Source of the DNA: Steromphala cineraria
Taxonomy: Eukaryota > Mollusca > Gastropoda > Trochida > Trochidae
Length of the DNA stretch: 64,000 bases
Direction of reading: 5' to 3'
NCBI GenBank assembly: GCA_916613615.1
Contig: OU744732.1
Location: 58,612,727 to 58,676,726, forward strand
Shown here in pieces: positions 12,694-26,084 of the stretch. Made by a program: the position numbers and the translations under genes. The notes below the pieces were generated by a model, which was not told the DNA's origin, did not search any database, and worked only from the letters and a program-made list of their open reading frames with translations. Position 1 is the stretch's first letter. Each line of letters starts with the position of its first letter.

Positions 12694-12887
12694 GTAGGGG
12701 CATATATATAAGTAAATAATATTTTAAATGAGCGACTGCGCAAATAAACTGGCCACATCACGAACGTCGATTATTACGCATTCGGTTATTGAAACCGGTT
12801 TCGGGTTTTCGGAATTGTTTCCTTGATACCATACACGAAAATGAGGATTATTAACAAATGTGTCTATTCTAAACGTGTGTAATAAAT

Positions 12888-13037
12888 AAAATACCACACT
12901 CGGTCTCATTAGATACGAATTATACGAAACTCGTGACCTTCCTATGGTATCTGACCTCGCTTTCGCTCGGTCAGATACCGCCGGAAGGACACTCGTTTCG
13001 TATAATTCGTATCTAATGAGACCTCGTGTAGTATTCT
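12888..13037. repeat. Long foldback element with CTCGCTTTCGCTCGG centre
   Basis: Arms of about 60 bases are reverse complements (TCTCATTAGATACGAATTAT left, its complement right) around the centre CCTCGCTTTCGCTCGG at about 12956. Other foldbacks at 58112 and 59729 have different arms but similar centres. Confidence 0.75.
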
Positions 13038-14889
13038 CTATATATTCCTCAGCATTATACACATTATTCCTTTGGAATAAATGAGTACAACTCACAACCC
13101 GCAGCCTTACTTCTTTGTCATTGAGGGTAATTCAACAAAATGAACACTTATATATGAAATCAAAATATTTTATTTGCTTGTTACATTGAAATAACGAAGA
13201 ATGAGAATTATAACACATCAAAGTACAAAAAATGTATTTGAATAAATTTAATTTAAACCTAACTGCATACTCAAGTTTGTGAAAGGCAGAATCGGAATTT
13301 CTCTGTGCATATATAATACATTGACGTGACCCAGACTAAATGTCGAATGTCACATTGGTTGAGCGCTTACTTCATTGTATAGTCATATGATCGTTTTATA
13401 CTTTTGTGATATTTATACCTGTCTTCTCTAAATCAGATTAATATTAAAAGAATCACAAGAAAATTACTCATAGAAACCCGATCCAATAAACTGGTGAAAT
13501 ACCTCTCATTGTATAAATTTTGGCAACTATGGGTCATATATTGTAGCAAATATTTCATAAGCTATTTTAACAATTCAAATTTATTAATTCCCTGACATGA
13601 TAGAAATGGCAATGAATCGATCTCAGGATGGAAACACTGTTTTGAGCTTCGTGGGAGCTTGCAGTGAGACATCAGATTTATTATCTTGTAGCACTCTCAT
13701 TGGTTAATTTGAATCACGTGGCAAACTAGCGGAACGAAGCCCAGAAACCAGTTGCTGCTATTGCTGAAAGGGCATAATTTGATTGGCTTGCTATATAAAG
13801 CAATACGGCAGAATACAATAGAAGGATATCAGGGGATAGGTTGTAGCATAACGTCAGTGATGATCTCGGGTCGTATTAAAATATTATCACAAACACATGA
13901 TGAATGTTTTCAAAGGAAAGATTTATCAACATTGGAAAACAACATGTTCTAGGTATATACCGAAAAATCATTTGCTTGGATCAATGTAAGAGTAAAGCTC
14001 AAAAAATTTTTACTTTGCTAATTAATCTGTTAAGATAATGAAAAGGTACACTTTCGAACACAATTAGTTTATGGATTATCAACTTCTTCATTGAAAAAAG
14101 TAGCAACGTTTCGCTATATATCCTTACAGCCGTTCAGATTTGATAATCCCACTAACACTTTTTGAGCAGTTTAAACAAAATAATGTGAGTCTTGATAATG
14201 TTTTGTTAAAGCATCTTGGTCAGAGTTTTAGTAGTATAGGTAATTCTCAAAGTATTTTAAGGTATTCTCTGAATATTCAGAAATCAATAGGTACAACCAA
14301 AACAAAAATAAGATCATTATCCTTGAAATAAGAATTAAAAAATCGAAACGGCTTTCCCGGTTCCTATAAATAGAAAGGGCGTATATTTCATGTCGCACAA
14401 AGGTTTGTGGGAAGAGAACATAGGAATGTTTCAAAACAGACTTTTAGGAGTTTTTCGTGGAATTTCATCGGTTCTGACATATTCATCAGAGTAAATTGAA
14501 AATATACTTGTATATCAAATCTCTTAGAAAACCTTCTGTAGCTCTCTATTCACGTTTGAAAATTAGCGTTTCTAGGCAACGTGTAAACAATACGGGAAAC
14601 AAATTTCAAACATCTGCATTATTTTAATTACTTGCTGTCATATCACCAATTTTATAGAAAACGTGTAACGATTATCTGTACTGAACGACCAATTACCAGA
14701 TTACACCCGATATCGTTAATTTTCTATGATATTTCAGTGTACATGTGTTTGGGCTAACTAAACAATAATGATATTCATTGTGATAGATTAAGTATCTTAT
14801 TTAACACAAAACAGTTATCCCAAATTCACATTAATATTCGATATTTTTATTCGTAAGTTCCAAAGAGAAGATATTCCGATCTCTAGATG

Positions 14890-17051
14890 ACTTTTTTGAC
14901 ACAAAATATATAAGTAAAAACATTAGCTTCATATGTACGGAAAACAATTAGCTGAGTGACTATGATAACATTTTATACTGTATACCATTTGATAATGTAT
15001 GTTCAATGCAGTTTAATAACTAAATTTAAAATAAAAAAACACAACATTAATTTGATATTAGACGTGACGCAATGTTGCAGGCGATTTTACTTATCAATAA
15101 AATGAATACTTTCATATACATTGATGTCATTTGCATGTTTCATCCAAATTGCAAGGTTAGGAACACATTGAGTTCATATGCCTTAACCATTGTCAACACA
15201 AGAATCGTTCTAACTTGCATAAACACGTGGTAAGGCATAATCATGATAGGCAGAAAGAAAGCCAATGTTGTTAAGACTTCCTTATATGTAGGCAGGTCAT
15301 GGTTAAATATATTCAGCCACATGAACATAATTTTTCTTTATTTGTATGTTTTATACTTTCAAAACTAAAACCCGAACTACTTGTTAAGAAAGTAATTGAA
15401 ATATAAACGATAGGGTGAATTATTTTAATTGATCGTTTAGTCCAAACTAACGTTACATGTCTCTGTGAAATTGGTGATATGACAGCAAGTAATTCAAATA
15501 ATGTAGATGTTTGAAGTTTGTATCAAAGTGTCTGTAGCCAGTCGGAGCGCAGCTTAATACACTTAGGAACAAGAAAGACCATGATTTCGATAAACGGGAA
15601 GTGCGGTGAATTCTACGCATGAAACAGTGACGTCACTGATTGTGGGGTCGTTTAAGGCTACGGCATGTTTTTGAGGATGGTATACTTCAAAGTTCAAGTA
15701 AGGTACATTCTCGTTTATTAGAAATTCTGTTTTTGGTATAAAAAATTTCCTGAAAGATTTTCTACCCAACTATGTGCTCCGATACCATTTTATTTTTCGG
15801 AAGGTTTAGCTGGAAATGCAAGTCTGACCAAGCATCTTTAAGATATCTTTGTTTAATGCAGGCAGGGTTAAGAAATATAATTTACACTATCATGACCCCT
15901 ACAATGTACTCAACTGAAGCGTGTAAATTTTTTTCTTGTAATTTTTTTTGCATTGCATTTTTCTCTTTTGGTTTTAAATACATATTTCCCCAATCAACTT
16001 CGGGTGGAAGTATTGCAATTGATGGAATGTGAATGGCTCCGACAAAACAAATATAACTGTCCTAAATAAAAATACATTACCCTAGGGTTAACACTATTTC
16101 ATAACAATATAGTCGAAAAATTCAAAATAAACAAAAATAAGATTCTATTTAGCAACCTTTATCAATCCACAATCAAACAAAATACATGTTGAATTTGTAC
16201 AATAAACTAATTCGAGAAATGAAAATTGTTGAAAGATTTACCTTAATGGACAAACTTGAGGAACCTCTGTTTAACTTTAACTGTTCGGTAAAACCTCTGT
16301 TCAACTTCGGTATATTTCCATTTTTTCAGATTCAATGTCAAAGCTAAGTCCGTTTTTCCATTTAAATGAATCAGAAGACTAAGGTAAATAGAGGATACTA
16401 AACGAAATTCCATTGAATACCATTTTGATTAAACATGCTAATGAATTTGTATCAAACAAGCGAAACGAGCAATACCAAATTATTCACAATTTTACCAAAT
16501 ATAGTTTTTAATTGAAGGAAGTTAAGTATTTTGTTATTTCTTGCCAGTAAAGTTCATAAACAAATGCCGAAAGTATGCTAAAACTAATATTTCCGCGGCC
16601 AATATGACAGCGCGATTACACTGTTACGTTATACACACTACATGTACTGTGACGTTATACTTGCATTGGGATATTACACTAGTTAAATATTGCTGAACAA
16701 ATATTACACCTCAGCATCTTACAAGGGGCGGTTAATACTAAGTTATAACTATTTTTTACTGCCTGTCGCCACAGAAACCTGATTTAACTAATGAGCATGA
16801 ACATTTTATAAATGTGAGCGAAGTGCTGATAAAAAGACAAAGCAAGAACATTTATATTGTTTCAATGGATTATCAGAAACTGGAGGTCCATCTATGTGAT
16901 ATACAGGATTATTAGTTCCACGAATGAGCTGTTCTATCATCTTCAAACATGGAAAAGTTTGTAACTTGATAACAGTTGGAGAACTGTGACCTTATCCCGG
17001 CCTGTTAGTGTGTTTAAACTGTATACACACTACTTTGCAAGAATATCAGTA
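14890..17051. repeat. Unit 1/unit 2 junction and 3' flank of copy 2
   Basis: 14890-15080 matches 24580-24780 and 34340-34530. 15900-17051 matches about 24920-26084 and 34690-35745, the 3' flanks of copies 3 and 4. The stretch 15080-15890 is particular to this junction. The conserved flank contains paired ACCTCTGTTTAACTTTAAC-type words but no gene. Confidence 0.5.
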
Positions 17052-19490
17052 CTATTGCCAAATAAGTCCTGGGATTTGACCTTCTTCAACAGATGTTTCA
17101 TTCAGTTGTGGAGCATTCATAAAGGTGAAGTAAACACCACCTGCTCTCACTCTTGACACACCCCCTATTCCTCTGACACAATGTATATGTGCATAAAACA
17201 CAACTTTGATGGTGTAAACACGTCCAGCTTTGACTGACATTGGATCAGGAAACATGATGTCATTGACAGGGCCACTCAGAGTCCAGTCATCGAAACGTGT
17301 AGGGTGAGCTATCAAGCGGTTCTGTTCATCGTATACCTCAATCCACATAGTGACGTGTTGTTCTGTTGCACAACCATACAGTTGACATCCAAGAAGAGTG
17401 ATGTCCTTATTTGTGGAAAATGATATGGCGTGTCCTCCGCCTTCAAGAGATATGGCAACTGCTCGGAATCTGCGTACACTGTGAAAACCTGATGCAGATG
17501 ACTCTTCATCTTTGATCATAATTCTTATATCTGACTTGAATGGGCTAATGTCAATAGTTGGCACAAGAAATCTATTGTCGATGTTCACCGTTTCATCCGA
17601 TGTCAGTATTCCAGAAGGACAAACAACGGTTGATATGAAGTCCTGAGGCAAACTAAGAAACCGTATCTCGTACACCATATCCCCAAGGACCTTCCTAATG
17701 TTTTCGTGGCTTGGACTCAGGCCTTCTCTCTCACATTCTGCTTTGGTCCAGGACAAGACAGCTTCAAATACTTGTTGCTCCTTGATGTTAAGATCTTTTG
17801 ATTTCAGGAAAGTACAAAAACATCCAGAACAGAGCTCGAGAAATCCGGCGGATTTGATTACTTTTGAGCCTGCTTCGGATAACATCTTCAAAGCTTTTTG
17901 TTCTGTCTCTTCATATCCATGACTCTTCTCCAATATTTCACACAGGCTTTCCTCAGACAGAGATGATTCAAGGAACGAGACTGACCGAGTTAACAGTGTC
18001 TCAACATCATATTTACGTGCAGTATAGAGCAGACCAGCAACATTCTCAGTGTCGATTGTACAGTTGTCGGTGTAGAGGAATCTGAAAACGAAAAACTTTC
18101 CATGTTTGTGCTTTCTACCCAAATTCACATTATCTATAGAACCATCAAATGAATATTCAAAATTAAACACAATATATAACAGAGGTCATGCCAAGGTGAA
18201 TGTCTTATTTATGGTCCATGGTAATCTTATTGACAAAATAGGAAAAAAGCATGCATCATTTAGTTGATCAAAGTTGATCATTTTTTTATGCTATTCCAAA
18301 GAATTTTTTATCTACAGATTGCTTGAACACATAGGTAAATGTTCTGCCATTGGTAAAAGGACTTGCATGCGATGTTCAGATTATTATACATGATATAGCC
18401 TTGTGATTATGAAATATTGCCATTTATCATATTCTCATCTTTTCAAGGAAAGCAGTTGCAAATTGAAAGCTAATTTATTTAAAGAAATATGATATCGAGG
18501 TCGTATGATACAACTAACGAAAATCAAGTCTCTTACGTTATGATTTAACTTTATAATGGTTGATTTTATGAACCCAAACACACGCTCAACGTATATCAAA
18601 CATTTTAAACATTTAACATTCCATAAATCATGCGGCCTGTCAATGCTCATTAAGTGAATATTGAAATTTTGTTCCGTTATTAGGGAATAAGAAAATACGG
18701 AGATTGTATCCTTCCTGTCTATTTTATATAGTTGTCGAAAAGACATGAAAGATTAACCAATCAAACCTTTAAGTTTAGAAAGGGTCATTGATCCCATGGA
18801 CAACATATAAACTTGTTTCAATAAATCAATCAATGCAGGTCTACCTTTTGCATACCTCAGAAAGTTTGTAAAACATAACGTCTGTGTGTTTTCGTAAATA
18901 ATGAAATGGAAGGCAATTTTGTTGTGATTTTATTTAAAAATTGATCCTATGAAAATATGCCGACCCCATATCCTACGATACGAGTTTTGGCTATCTTTTA
19001 CTTGTTTGAATATTAGATATTAGATATGAAGAACTATTTTAATATAATTTTTTATTTTAATATCCATTGACCTGATTCCGAGAATCCTGTTTTCAGTCTA
19101 ACAATTATTATTGCACACATTGACAAAATATTTTAGGCAGTGATAAAAGATATCTTGTATTGTCACCTTGATGCAGAAGTAAGTGAACAAATTTCAGAAA
19201 GCAAATGAAAGTTTCACATACCTGAGGAAATCTTTAAACACGTTTTCCACGTTGTCAGGGATAGTTATCTCTCCTTGCTCAGCCATACGACCACAGAACA
19301 TGGCGTGGAAGACACAGCTCCTGCTGGCAAGAACATAGCGGTGAGCTCGGACCACTTGTTTCTCAGATCCAACAAGGAAAGTGACGTCAGAGAAATCTTC
19401 TGTCTCTAACATGTGTAGGTTACACTCAGTGACAGACTTGCCTCGCTGCCAACTGTCGACAAACCCGGACTGGTTGCTTGATGTCGCCAT
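17052..19490 (-). CDS. BTB-BACK-PHR domain protein, copy 2
   Basis: Coding exons 19490-19222 and 18081-17052 give 432 residues. The intron (19221-18082) has GTATGT and TTTTCAG ends with the same split Arg codon as copy 1. BTB starts at about residue 28 (LETEDFSDVTFLVG), BACK covers about 125-230, and PHR runs from about 280 to the end (DITLLGCQLYGC; EEGQIPGLIWQ). It belongs to the subtype of copies 3 and 4, with GYEETEQKALKML where copy 1 has two extra residues. The acceptor TTTCCAG lies just before the ATG context. Its upstream intron holds a piggyBac-like MITE. The BTB and BACK parts are nearly identical to copy 3; the PHR part has private residues (IKDEESSAS, EVYDEQNRLIAHP). Probably functional as a Cullin-3 adaptor (family inference). 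Confidence 0.9.
18856..18925 (-). pseudogene. Relic BTB exon end inside the intron of copy 2
   Basis: On the minus strand the frame reads F-H-F-I-I-Y-E-N-T-Q-T-L-C-F-T-N-F-L-R and stops at a donor AG|GTATGC in the same phase as the real exon (which ends VFKDFLR|). The nucleotides around the donor resemble those of copy 1. It may be the end of an older duplicated BTB exon or a little-used alternative exon. The same relic is in copies 3 and 4. Confidence 0.45.
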
Positions 19491-19650
19491 CTTTTCTCTG
19501 GAAACAAAACATTGTTTTGAGCTCCTGGATGTTTTTGATCTGATATTGATTAATTTTAAGTTGAAAGAGTAAAAGTAGGGAGTAAAACGTTAAATAATTT
19601 TAAATCAACGGAGTATGGTGTAATGTCTTTGATGTCGTTAGGTCCTTTAA

Positions 19651-20231
19651 CCCTTACGATGCGGCTATATATTTTTGCTCTACAAGCCCACGTGGCGGAA
19701 TTGTTTTGTCCGGTGCCAGCCACCGTTATATCCTGATTAACCGCTTCTTTATTTTTGTGCGCGGATATACATATGATACATGGAAATAAAGACAATTCTC
19801 TCTTCTATACGATGATGTAAAATCTATAAAATTATCTCTAATGGTTCGTGAGATATAAATGCCGCAAGGTGGGTACCCTCAATCATTTTGAGGTCAACAA
19901 ATTTTTTGCGGCACTTGTCGCAACGCTTTGCCGCTTCTTTATTTTTGTGCGCGGATATACATATGATACATGGAAATGAAGACAATTCTCTCTTCTACAC
20001 GATGATGTAAAAATTATAGAATTATCTCTATTGGTTTGTGAGATATGAATGCCGCAAGGTGGGTACCCTCAATCATTTTTGAGAAAAGGTTTGATATTTA
20101 TATCCGGGAGCAGCCAAGACTGCTTGCAGTCAATATATAGCCTTATCCTAAAAGTTACGGATTTCGCCAAGAGGGCTTACGTGCCATTTTATATTTGGCC
20201 CGTAAATATCACGCGCCCCGCATCGTAAGGG
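19651..20231. mobile_element. piggyBac-like MITE (581 bp)
   Basis: Terminal inverted repeats CCCTTACGATGCGG / CCGCATCGTAAGGG are flanked by TTAA on both sides (19647-19650, 20232-20235). Copies 1 and 3 have a single TTAA at the same place (3828-3831, 28681-28684). CCC ends plus a TTAA target are the piggyBac signature. Inside is a 190-bp tandem duplication (units starting at 19741 and 19931, CCGCTTCTTTATTTTTG). No transposase frame. Confidence 0.85.
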
Positions 20232-22266
20232 TTAAGTATTTTAAGTTAGTACAGTGTCTGCTATAAGAAAATAATATTGTTAAACCAAGTAAGTTGCTAG
20301 ATATTATTCATGATCCTCATTCAAAAGTTATTGTGAAGTTATCATCGTCGACGCTATCCCACACTCGTATTACGGGGTATACCTTTTTTCGCTAATTTTT
20401 CCAGAATTTTTATTCATAACTTACTGCTTATACCTTGGGGAACGTATTTTGACATTTTCACTTTCAATGTCAAAGGTCAAGGTGAAGAGTAATAAAATTA
20501 TTAAAAGATTATTTGTATACACGATAACTTGAAAAGCTTCTGTGCTATGAACCTCTTTTTTGGTAAATATTATCTTTGGAGAAGTACAAAACTTGAGAAA
20601 GGTTTTGGGTACAAACTTTCAAGGTCACGGCCACAGCACTTCAGCATGTATTGTTAACAACATAATTCATTAAATTATTGTTATACTCATTTAAAAGTGT
20701 TAATTGAATGTGTGACCTTGAATGTCAAAGGTTAATGTCACTATAAAATGTCCAATTTGCTGAGGGCTGGTGAAGGCGGAACAGGAGGATGAAACGCCCA
20801 GTTTCTTCATTTAGATATAATCGAATTTCAACTTTTGAAAAGAGCCTGAAGGCAAAAGTCGTTACAACTATAGACAAATTTGGTATTTGCAGAGACTTGT
20901 TGTACTCAATTAAATCTCGTTCAAACCAACCTTCAAAAGTTTGATTATACAGCAAGGCCTCAATCAACTATACCACCATATACCAACACATGTTTTTATT
21001 CCTACAAGCTTAATGTTACATTTAAAAGTATATTGTAATTATTCGTCATATAAACAGCAATATCTTAAAATGCTGTAATTGCCATATTAAAGGTAAAATA
21101 TTTCATATTTTATTTATACAAGACATTGGAGTAGACACGTTTTTGTAAAAGAAACATAATAAATTATATTCTATTGCAATTTTTTATTCAAACATTCAGT
21201 AATAGTACCGACTAAGATGGAGGTGTTTGAGTTAGATAAACCCTCGCACACGTGAATCATAAACGCCCTTTTGGCACTTTTCTGTAAAATAATTCGTTGA
21301 AATGGTGTCATGGTTTGAGATAGGGGCCTCACAACTTTGTCTGCAGTAGAGAACTGTTCTACATGCAGCAAAGTTTGGGTGCAATGCTACACTGAATTCG
21401 GCGGTGTACCATCCATGCCGACGGTTTGCAAGTTCTAGCGGATACTCGCAGGTTTCACCACAATGCACAGTCACCTGTTTCACATAAAGTGTTCCACAGG
21501 TTTCATTTGAAAATAAAAGTGTAAGCTTACTTTCAAACAATAACTATTTACCTCTCTCTGGCCTATTTTAAAACATCTTGATCAAATCGTTGTGACACAA
21601 TATTCGTTTGTCAATCACAGATTCAAAAACATATTTGAGATGTACCTTCTTTCTCTTTGTACAATACTTGTCTCTTAGATAGGAATAAAGGTTATTTTCA
21701 AATCCACCAGACAACATATCAAATATATATTTGGAATCACACAATCCGTACTATTCAAGATAATCCCAAATATAACATTGTTACATTTGTTCACTATCTA
21801 AATGGCATTTATCTCTAATACATTCAGCTTTGGGAGCTGTGCCAATTATTATCTATCAGAGGGGTAATGAATGTAGCAACAGCTTAAAGGGGCAGTAGCA
21901 CGGGAGAATATAAGGTGATGTCAGGAAAATGAAAATTAATGGTTCCAATTGAAAGACATTGTATTTAAAGTAAAAATTCAAATATATAACGTAAGTTTAG
22001 CCATGCGATTACACAAAATGAATTAAAGGTGTTCACACAAAATGGCCGCCAATGGATTTTATGTGAATCTTCATACTTTGTCCTCTGACTATGAATGATT
22101 GGCTTGTGTTATTAGATTTTTGACACTGTCAAAATAATTCATTTAGTACATTTAGTATTAACTTACAATTATTAGTAAAAATGTTAGAATATAAAATTAT
22201 CAAAAAACGTGCTACTGCCTCTTTATTTACTGCTTGTTTGACCTCCATTTTTCTGGATGGCGAAAT

Positions 22267-22345
22267 GGGCGAGTTGGTTAGCTGTTTATATGGTCATTGC
22301 TGGCGGTGTTGCCTAAATTTGAGGTTGTTGGTACAAGAATCTGTA
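22267..22345 (+). repeat. Degenerate tRNA-derived SINE head, unit 2
   Basis: Paralogue of 6132-6212, with an A-box-like GGGCGAGTTGGTTAG and a worn B box. Confidence 0.45.
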
Positions 22346-22423
22346 CTATTGAAGATAGTGAAATCCTAAATATAGCATTGTTAAACATATCAATTAAATT
22401 CATATTGTTTTATATCGGATATC

Positions 22424-22502
22424 GGATATCTCTGATGCTGAACAAGTAGAGTGAAGAACTCTCAACATGGAGGTCCAGGGTTTGAATCCCGGTGGAGATG
22501 GT
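22424..22502 (+). repeat. tRNA-derived SINE head, unit 2
   Basis: Paralogue of 6298-6375 with an intact B box (GGGTTTGAATCC). The A-box region reads TGCTGAACAAGTAGAGTG. Confidence 0.55.
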
Positions 22503-23615
22503 TACATAATTAACAGGACACTTTTATGAATGGTTGCCATGGACAACGATATCTTTGTAAATATTTATATGAATATTAAGTCTTTAGATTTAAGTCACAG
22601 ATTTAAAAGATTTCTTACCTAAAAAGTATTTTGTCTAACATTGCTTTTTCGTTATAGGGACTAATAGAAACGTGTTATTATTAATATACTACAGGTATTA
22701 GGTCAGTCAGAATACTCCATCAAAGGGATTTACCTTAAGTTGGACCTACAGTGGAAGGGAGGTAACTCTGTAAGGTTTGATTCTCTTGATAAGTCAATGT
22801 AACAGTGTTGTGTAGCGTATGTGATGAATGTATATTCATGTAGGTATAATGGACAGTTTCCAGTTAATTGTAAAATTTAGTTCAATTAAGTTAGTATATG
22901 TATGTTTCTTTTTTTCGAAAGTAATATGACAAAGAGACGATATCCACTTTTGCCTTTTGCACCAATCGTTGCAGATTGAATTGAAATGTATAAACATAAC
23001 ATATATATATATATAACATATATATTACTACTATCGATTTGTAGACTGAATTCAGCATTATGATATTAAAAATTGAATATCAATATAAAAGGAAAAACTA
23101 ATATCAAAGTATTTGACGAGTAAATAAATTTTCTCTTTTCAAACATAAATTTAACATATTATATTTCATTACTTCACAACACACAGATACTTTTCCTAAA
23201 TAATAAACAGTATTTCAATACGATAATTAAAAATATGTTGAATATTTTTCTGAAAATACATACTAATAACTTTGAACTTAAAGTTGTTTATCAATAAAGT
23301 TACTTTTGTTTAATATAGATACATTAATACAAATCGTGAAATGCACAATTATTTGTTATAAAGCATAGTTCATAGGTTAATTTTGAAAAATATTTTTATC
23401 TGAAGAATATCGACTTTTTATGTACTTTCTTGATAATTTCTTCCCCATGATAACACAGTGTACCAGAAACTTACTTGTATTGATGGCAGAACTATTCTAT
23501 TGTTATTACTTGTTTACTATTCTATTAAGTTACAGTCCTCGTTCACAACACTTTAGCCTTTCGGACCTGCAGTGAAAGGGAGGTAACTCTGGAAGGTATC
23601 TCTGTCAATAATCAC

Positions 23616-23812
23616 TCCTAGTGCCGGGCGCATGTACATGTAGGTCATCCTTGGCCCAAACTTCGCCCTTAATTTCGACTACCTACCTACCTCAGTCAAT
23701 AATCACTCCTAGTGCCGGGCGCATGTAGGTCATCCTTGGCCCAAACTTCGCCCTTAATTTCACCTACCTACCTACCTACCTACCTACCTACCTCAGTCAA
23801 TTTCATATAAAA
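23616..23812. repeat. Tandemly duplicated segment with (CTAC)n tails
   Basis: Two head-to-tail copies of a segment with CACTCCTAGTGCCGGGCGCA and CCTTGGCCCAAACTTCGCC end in CTAC runs; the second run is longer. Unit 3 has a single copy at about 33460-33548. Confidence 0.7.
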
Positions 23813-24282
23813 TATGTTACACAATGATCCTATTTTAAAAAAATACAAATGTCGATCTATATATATTGGGATTGCTGCTAATGTAAACAGCAGATATTTG
23901 TTGTTACTGACAGGTTAACAAATTTATGTAGATACATGCAGAGACAATACAACCTTAGACGTAAGTCAAAATTTAATCAAAATGCTGAATTTTTTTCACA
24001 ATTTTAAAAGTAATTTGAAATGATGTGTACTTAAAATCAATGAATTCTTTTTGTCTCTCGTGCCTTTTATCACATTTGATATATCGGATGTTTTTACTTG
24101 AGAATTTTACATTTTGATGAATCATATTAATAACGTACCTACTTTCTCTTCATACAATTGATAACTTGTCTTATAGATATGGATAAACATTATTTTCAAA
24201 TCCATCGACCAAAAGATCATTTAAATCCATATTGTTTTAATGGAAAACACCAAGATTATTTGATATTATGTATTTAACTCAC

Positions 24283-24460
24283 CTTAAACACACAAAGAAG
24301 GGAGAGAGCTGTGTGGTGTGATGTATTTGGTGTGAGTTTCCAGGAATGTACGTTCCCTTTGTCAACTTCCTGGTTGAAGTTTGTGATTTTATGGCCGCTT
24401 CCTAACATATCACACACACACTCATGTTAAGGTGTATAGGACGTACAGCCTTTTTATGTC
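24283..24460 (-). promoter_or_regulatory. Probable non-coding leader exon of BTB copy 2
   Basis: The minus strand ends in a strong donor (GTGTTTAAG|GTGAGTTAAAT) and carries the same block as 10643 and 34033 (CCAGGAAGTTGACAAAG and neighbours). The 5' limit is not defined, and the link to the copy-2 ATG 4.8 kb away is inference. Confidence 0.35.
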
Positions 24461-24789
24461 GGTCCACTAGTGTTGGCTGCCATGCAGAGGTACAACATGC
24501 ATTCATGCATTGTTAAATAATCACTAACAGTAGTGAACTTTTCAGTAGTCGCCGGAGACAAATGATGATTATTTGTTTTGGCACAAAATATATAAGTAAA
24601 ACATTAGCTTCATAATATACGGAAAACAATTAGCTGAGTGACTATGATACAATTTCATACTGTGTACCGCTTGATAATTAATGATCAATGCAGTTTGATA
24701 ACTAAATTTAAAAAAAACAAAAAAACAACACTTAATTAAGATTTGACGTGACACAATTTTACTTATCAATAAACTTGATTTTCACATAT

Positions 24790-26084
24790 TATATGTTGTT
24801 CTTGATGATGAAATTCTTTGAACAATGATTTAACTCTTGTTCTTATCTGTTGGAGAATACGACAACATAAACTGGAAATATTTTCATTTTAAAATCTTGC
24901 ATAATTAGATGTAAATAAATTCAACTGAAGTGTACATTCTTTTTCTTGTCAATTTTTTGCATTGCATTTTTCTCTTTTTGTTTGAAATACATATTTCCCC
25001 AATCAACTTCGGGTGGAAGTATTGCAATTGATGGAATGTGAATGGCTCCAACAAAACAAATATAACTGTCCTATATAAAAATACATTATCCTAGGGTTAA
25101 CAGCATTTCACAACAATATAGTCGAAAAATTCAAAATAAAAAATAAGATTCTATTTAACAGGCTTTATCAATCCACAATCAAACAGAAAATACATTTTGA
25201 ATTTGTACAATATAGAATTCGAGAAATGAAAATTGTTGAAATATTAACTTAATGGACAAACTTGAGGAACCTCTGTTTAACTTTAACTGTTCGGTAAAAC
25301 CTCTGTTCAACTTCGGTATATTTCCATTTTTTCAGATTCAATGTCAAAGCTAAGTCCGTTTTTCCATTTCAATGAATCAGAAGACTAAGGTAAATAGAGG
25401 ATACTAAACAAAATTCCATTAAATAACATTTTGATCAAACTTGCTAATGAATTTGTATCAAACAAGCGAAACGAGTAATACCAAATTATTCACAATTTTA
25501 CAAAATATAGTTTTTAATTGAAGGAAGTTAAGTATTTTGTTATTTATTGCCAGTAAAGTTCATAAACAAATGCCGACAGTATGCTAAAACTAATATTTCC
25601 GCGGTCAATATGACGGCGCGATTACACTGTTACGCTATACACACTACATGTACTGTGACGTTATACACACTTCATGTACTGTGATGTTATACTTGCATTG
25701 GGATATTACACTAGTTAAATATTACTGTACAAATATTACACCTCAGCATCTTACAAGGGGCGGTTAATACTAAGTTATAACTAGTTTTTACTGCCTGTCA
25801 CCACAGAAACCTGATTTAACTAATGAGCACGAACATTTTCCAACTTGTGAACGAAGTCCTGATAAAAAGACAAAGCAAGAACATTTATCTTGTTTCATTG
25901 GATTATCAGGAACTGGAGGTCCATCTATGTGATATACAGGATTATTAGTTCCACGAATGAGCTGTTCTATCATCTTAAAACATGGAAAAGTTTGTAACTT
26001 GATAAAAGTTGGAGAACTGTGACCTTATCCTGGCCTGTTAGTGTGTTTAAACTGTATACACACTACTATGCAAGAATATCAGTA
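24790..26084. repeat. 3' flank of BTB copy 3
   Basis: Highly similar to 15900-17051 and 34690-35745. It includes a duplicated GTGACGTTATACACACT-like word at about 25636-25690. No gene seen. Confidence 0.55.

Larger units (their letters stand above)
10935..14889. other. About 4 kb of DNA present only in unit 1
   Basis: The paralogous sequence breaks at about 10935 and resumes at about 14890 (GACACAAAATATATAAG, as at 24582 and 34341). Inside are a pearl-like element (11161-11400), an exon-like open segment (12532-12693) and a foldback (12888-13037). The rest is AT-rich with no gene recognised. No clear target-site duplication was found at its ends. Confidence 0.55.
20236..24282. repeat. Upstream block of unit 2
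   Basis: Non-coding DNA parallel to unit 1 (3832-10642, minus its inserts) and unit 3 (28685-34032). It holds a SINE that lost its tRNA head (21321-21500), two SINE heads, the empty TTAA site near 22735, GGGAGGTAACT motifs and a duplicated (CTAC)n-tailed segment. No gene recognised. Confidence 0.6.
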
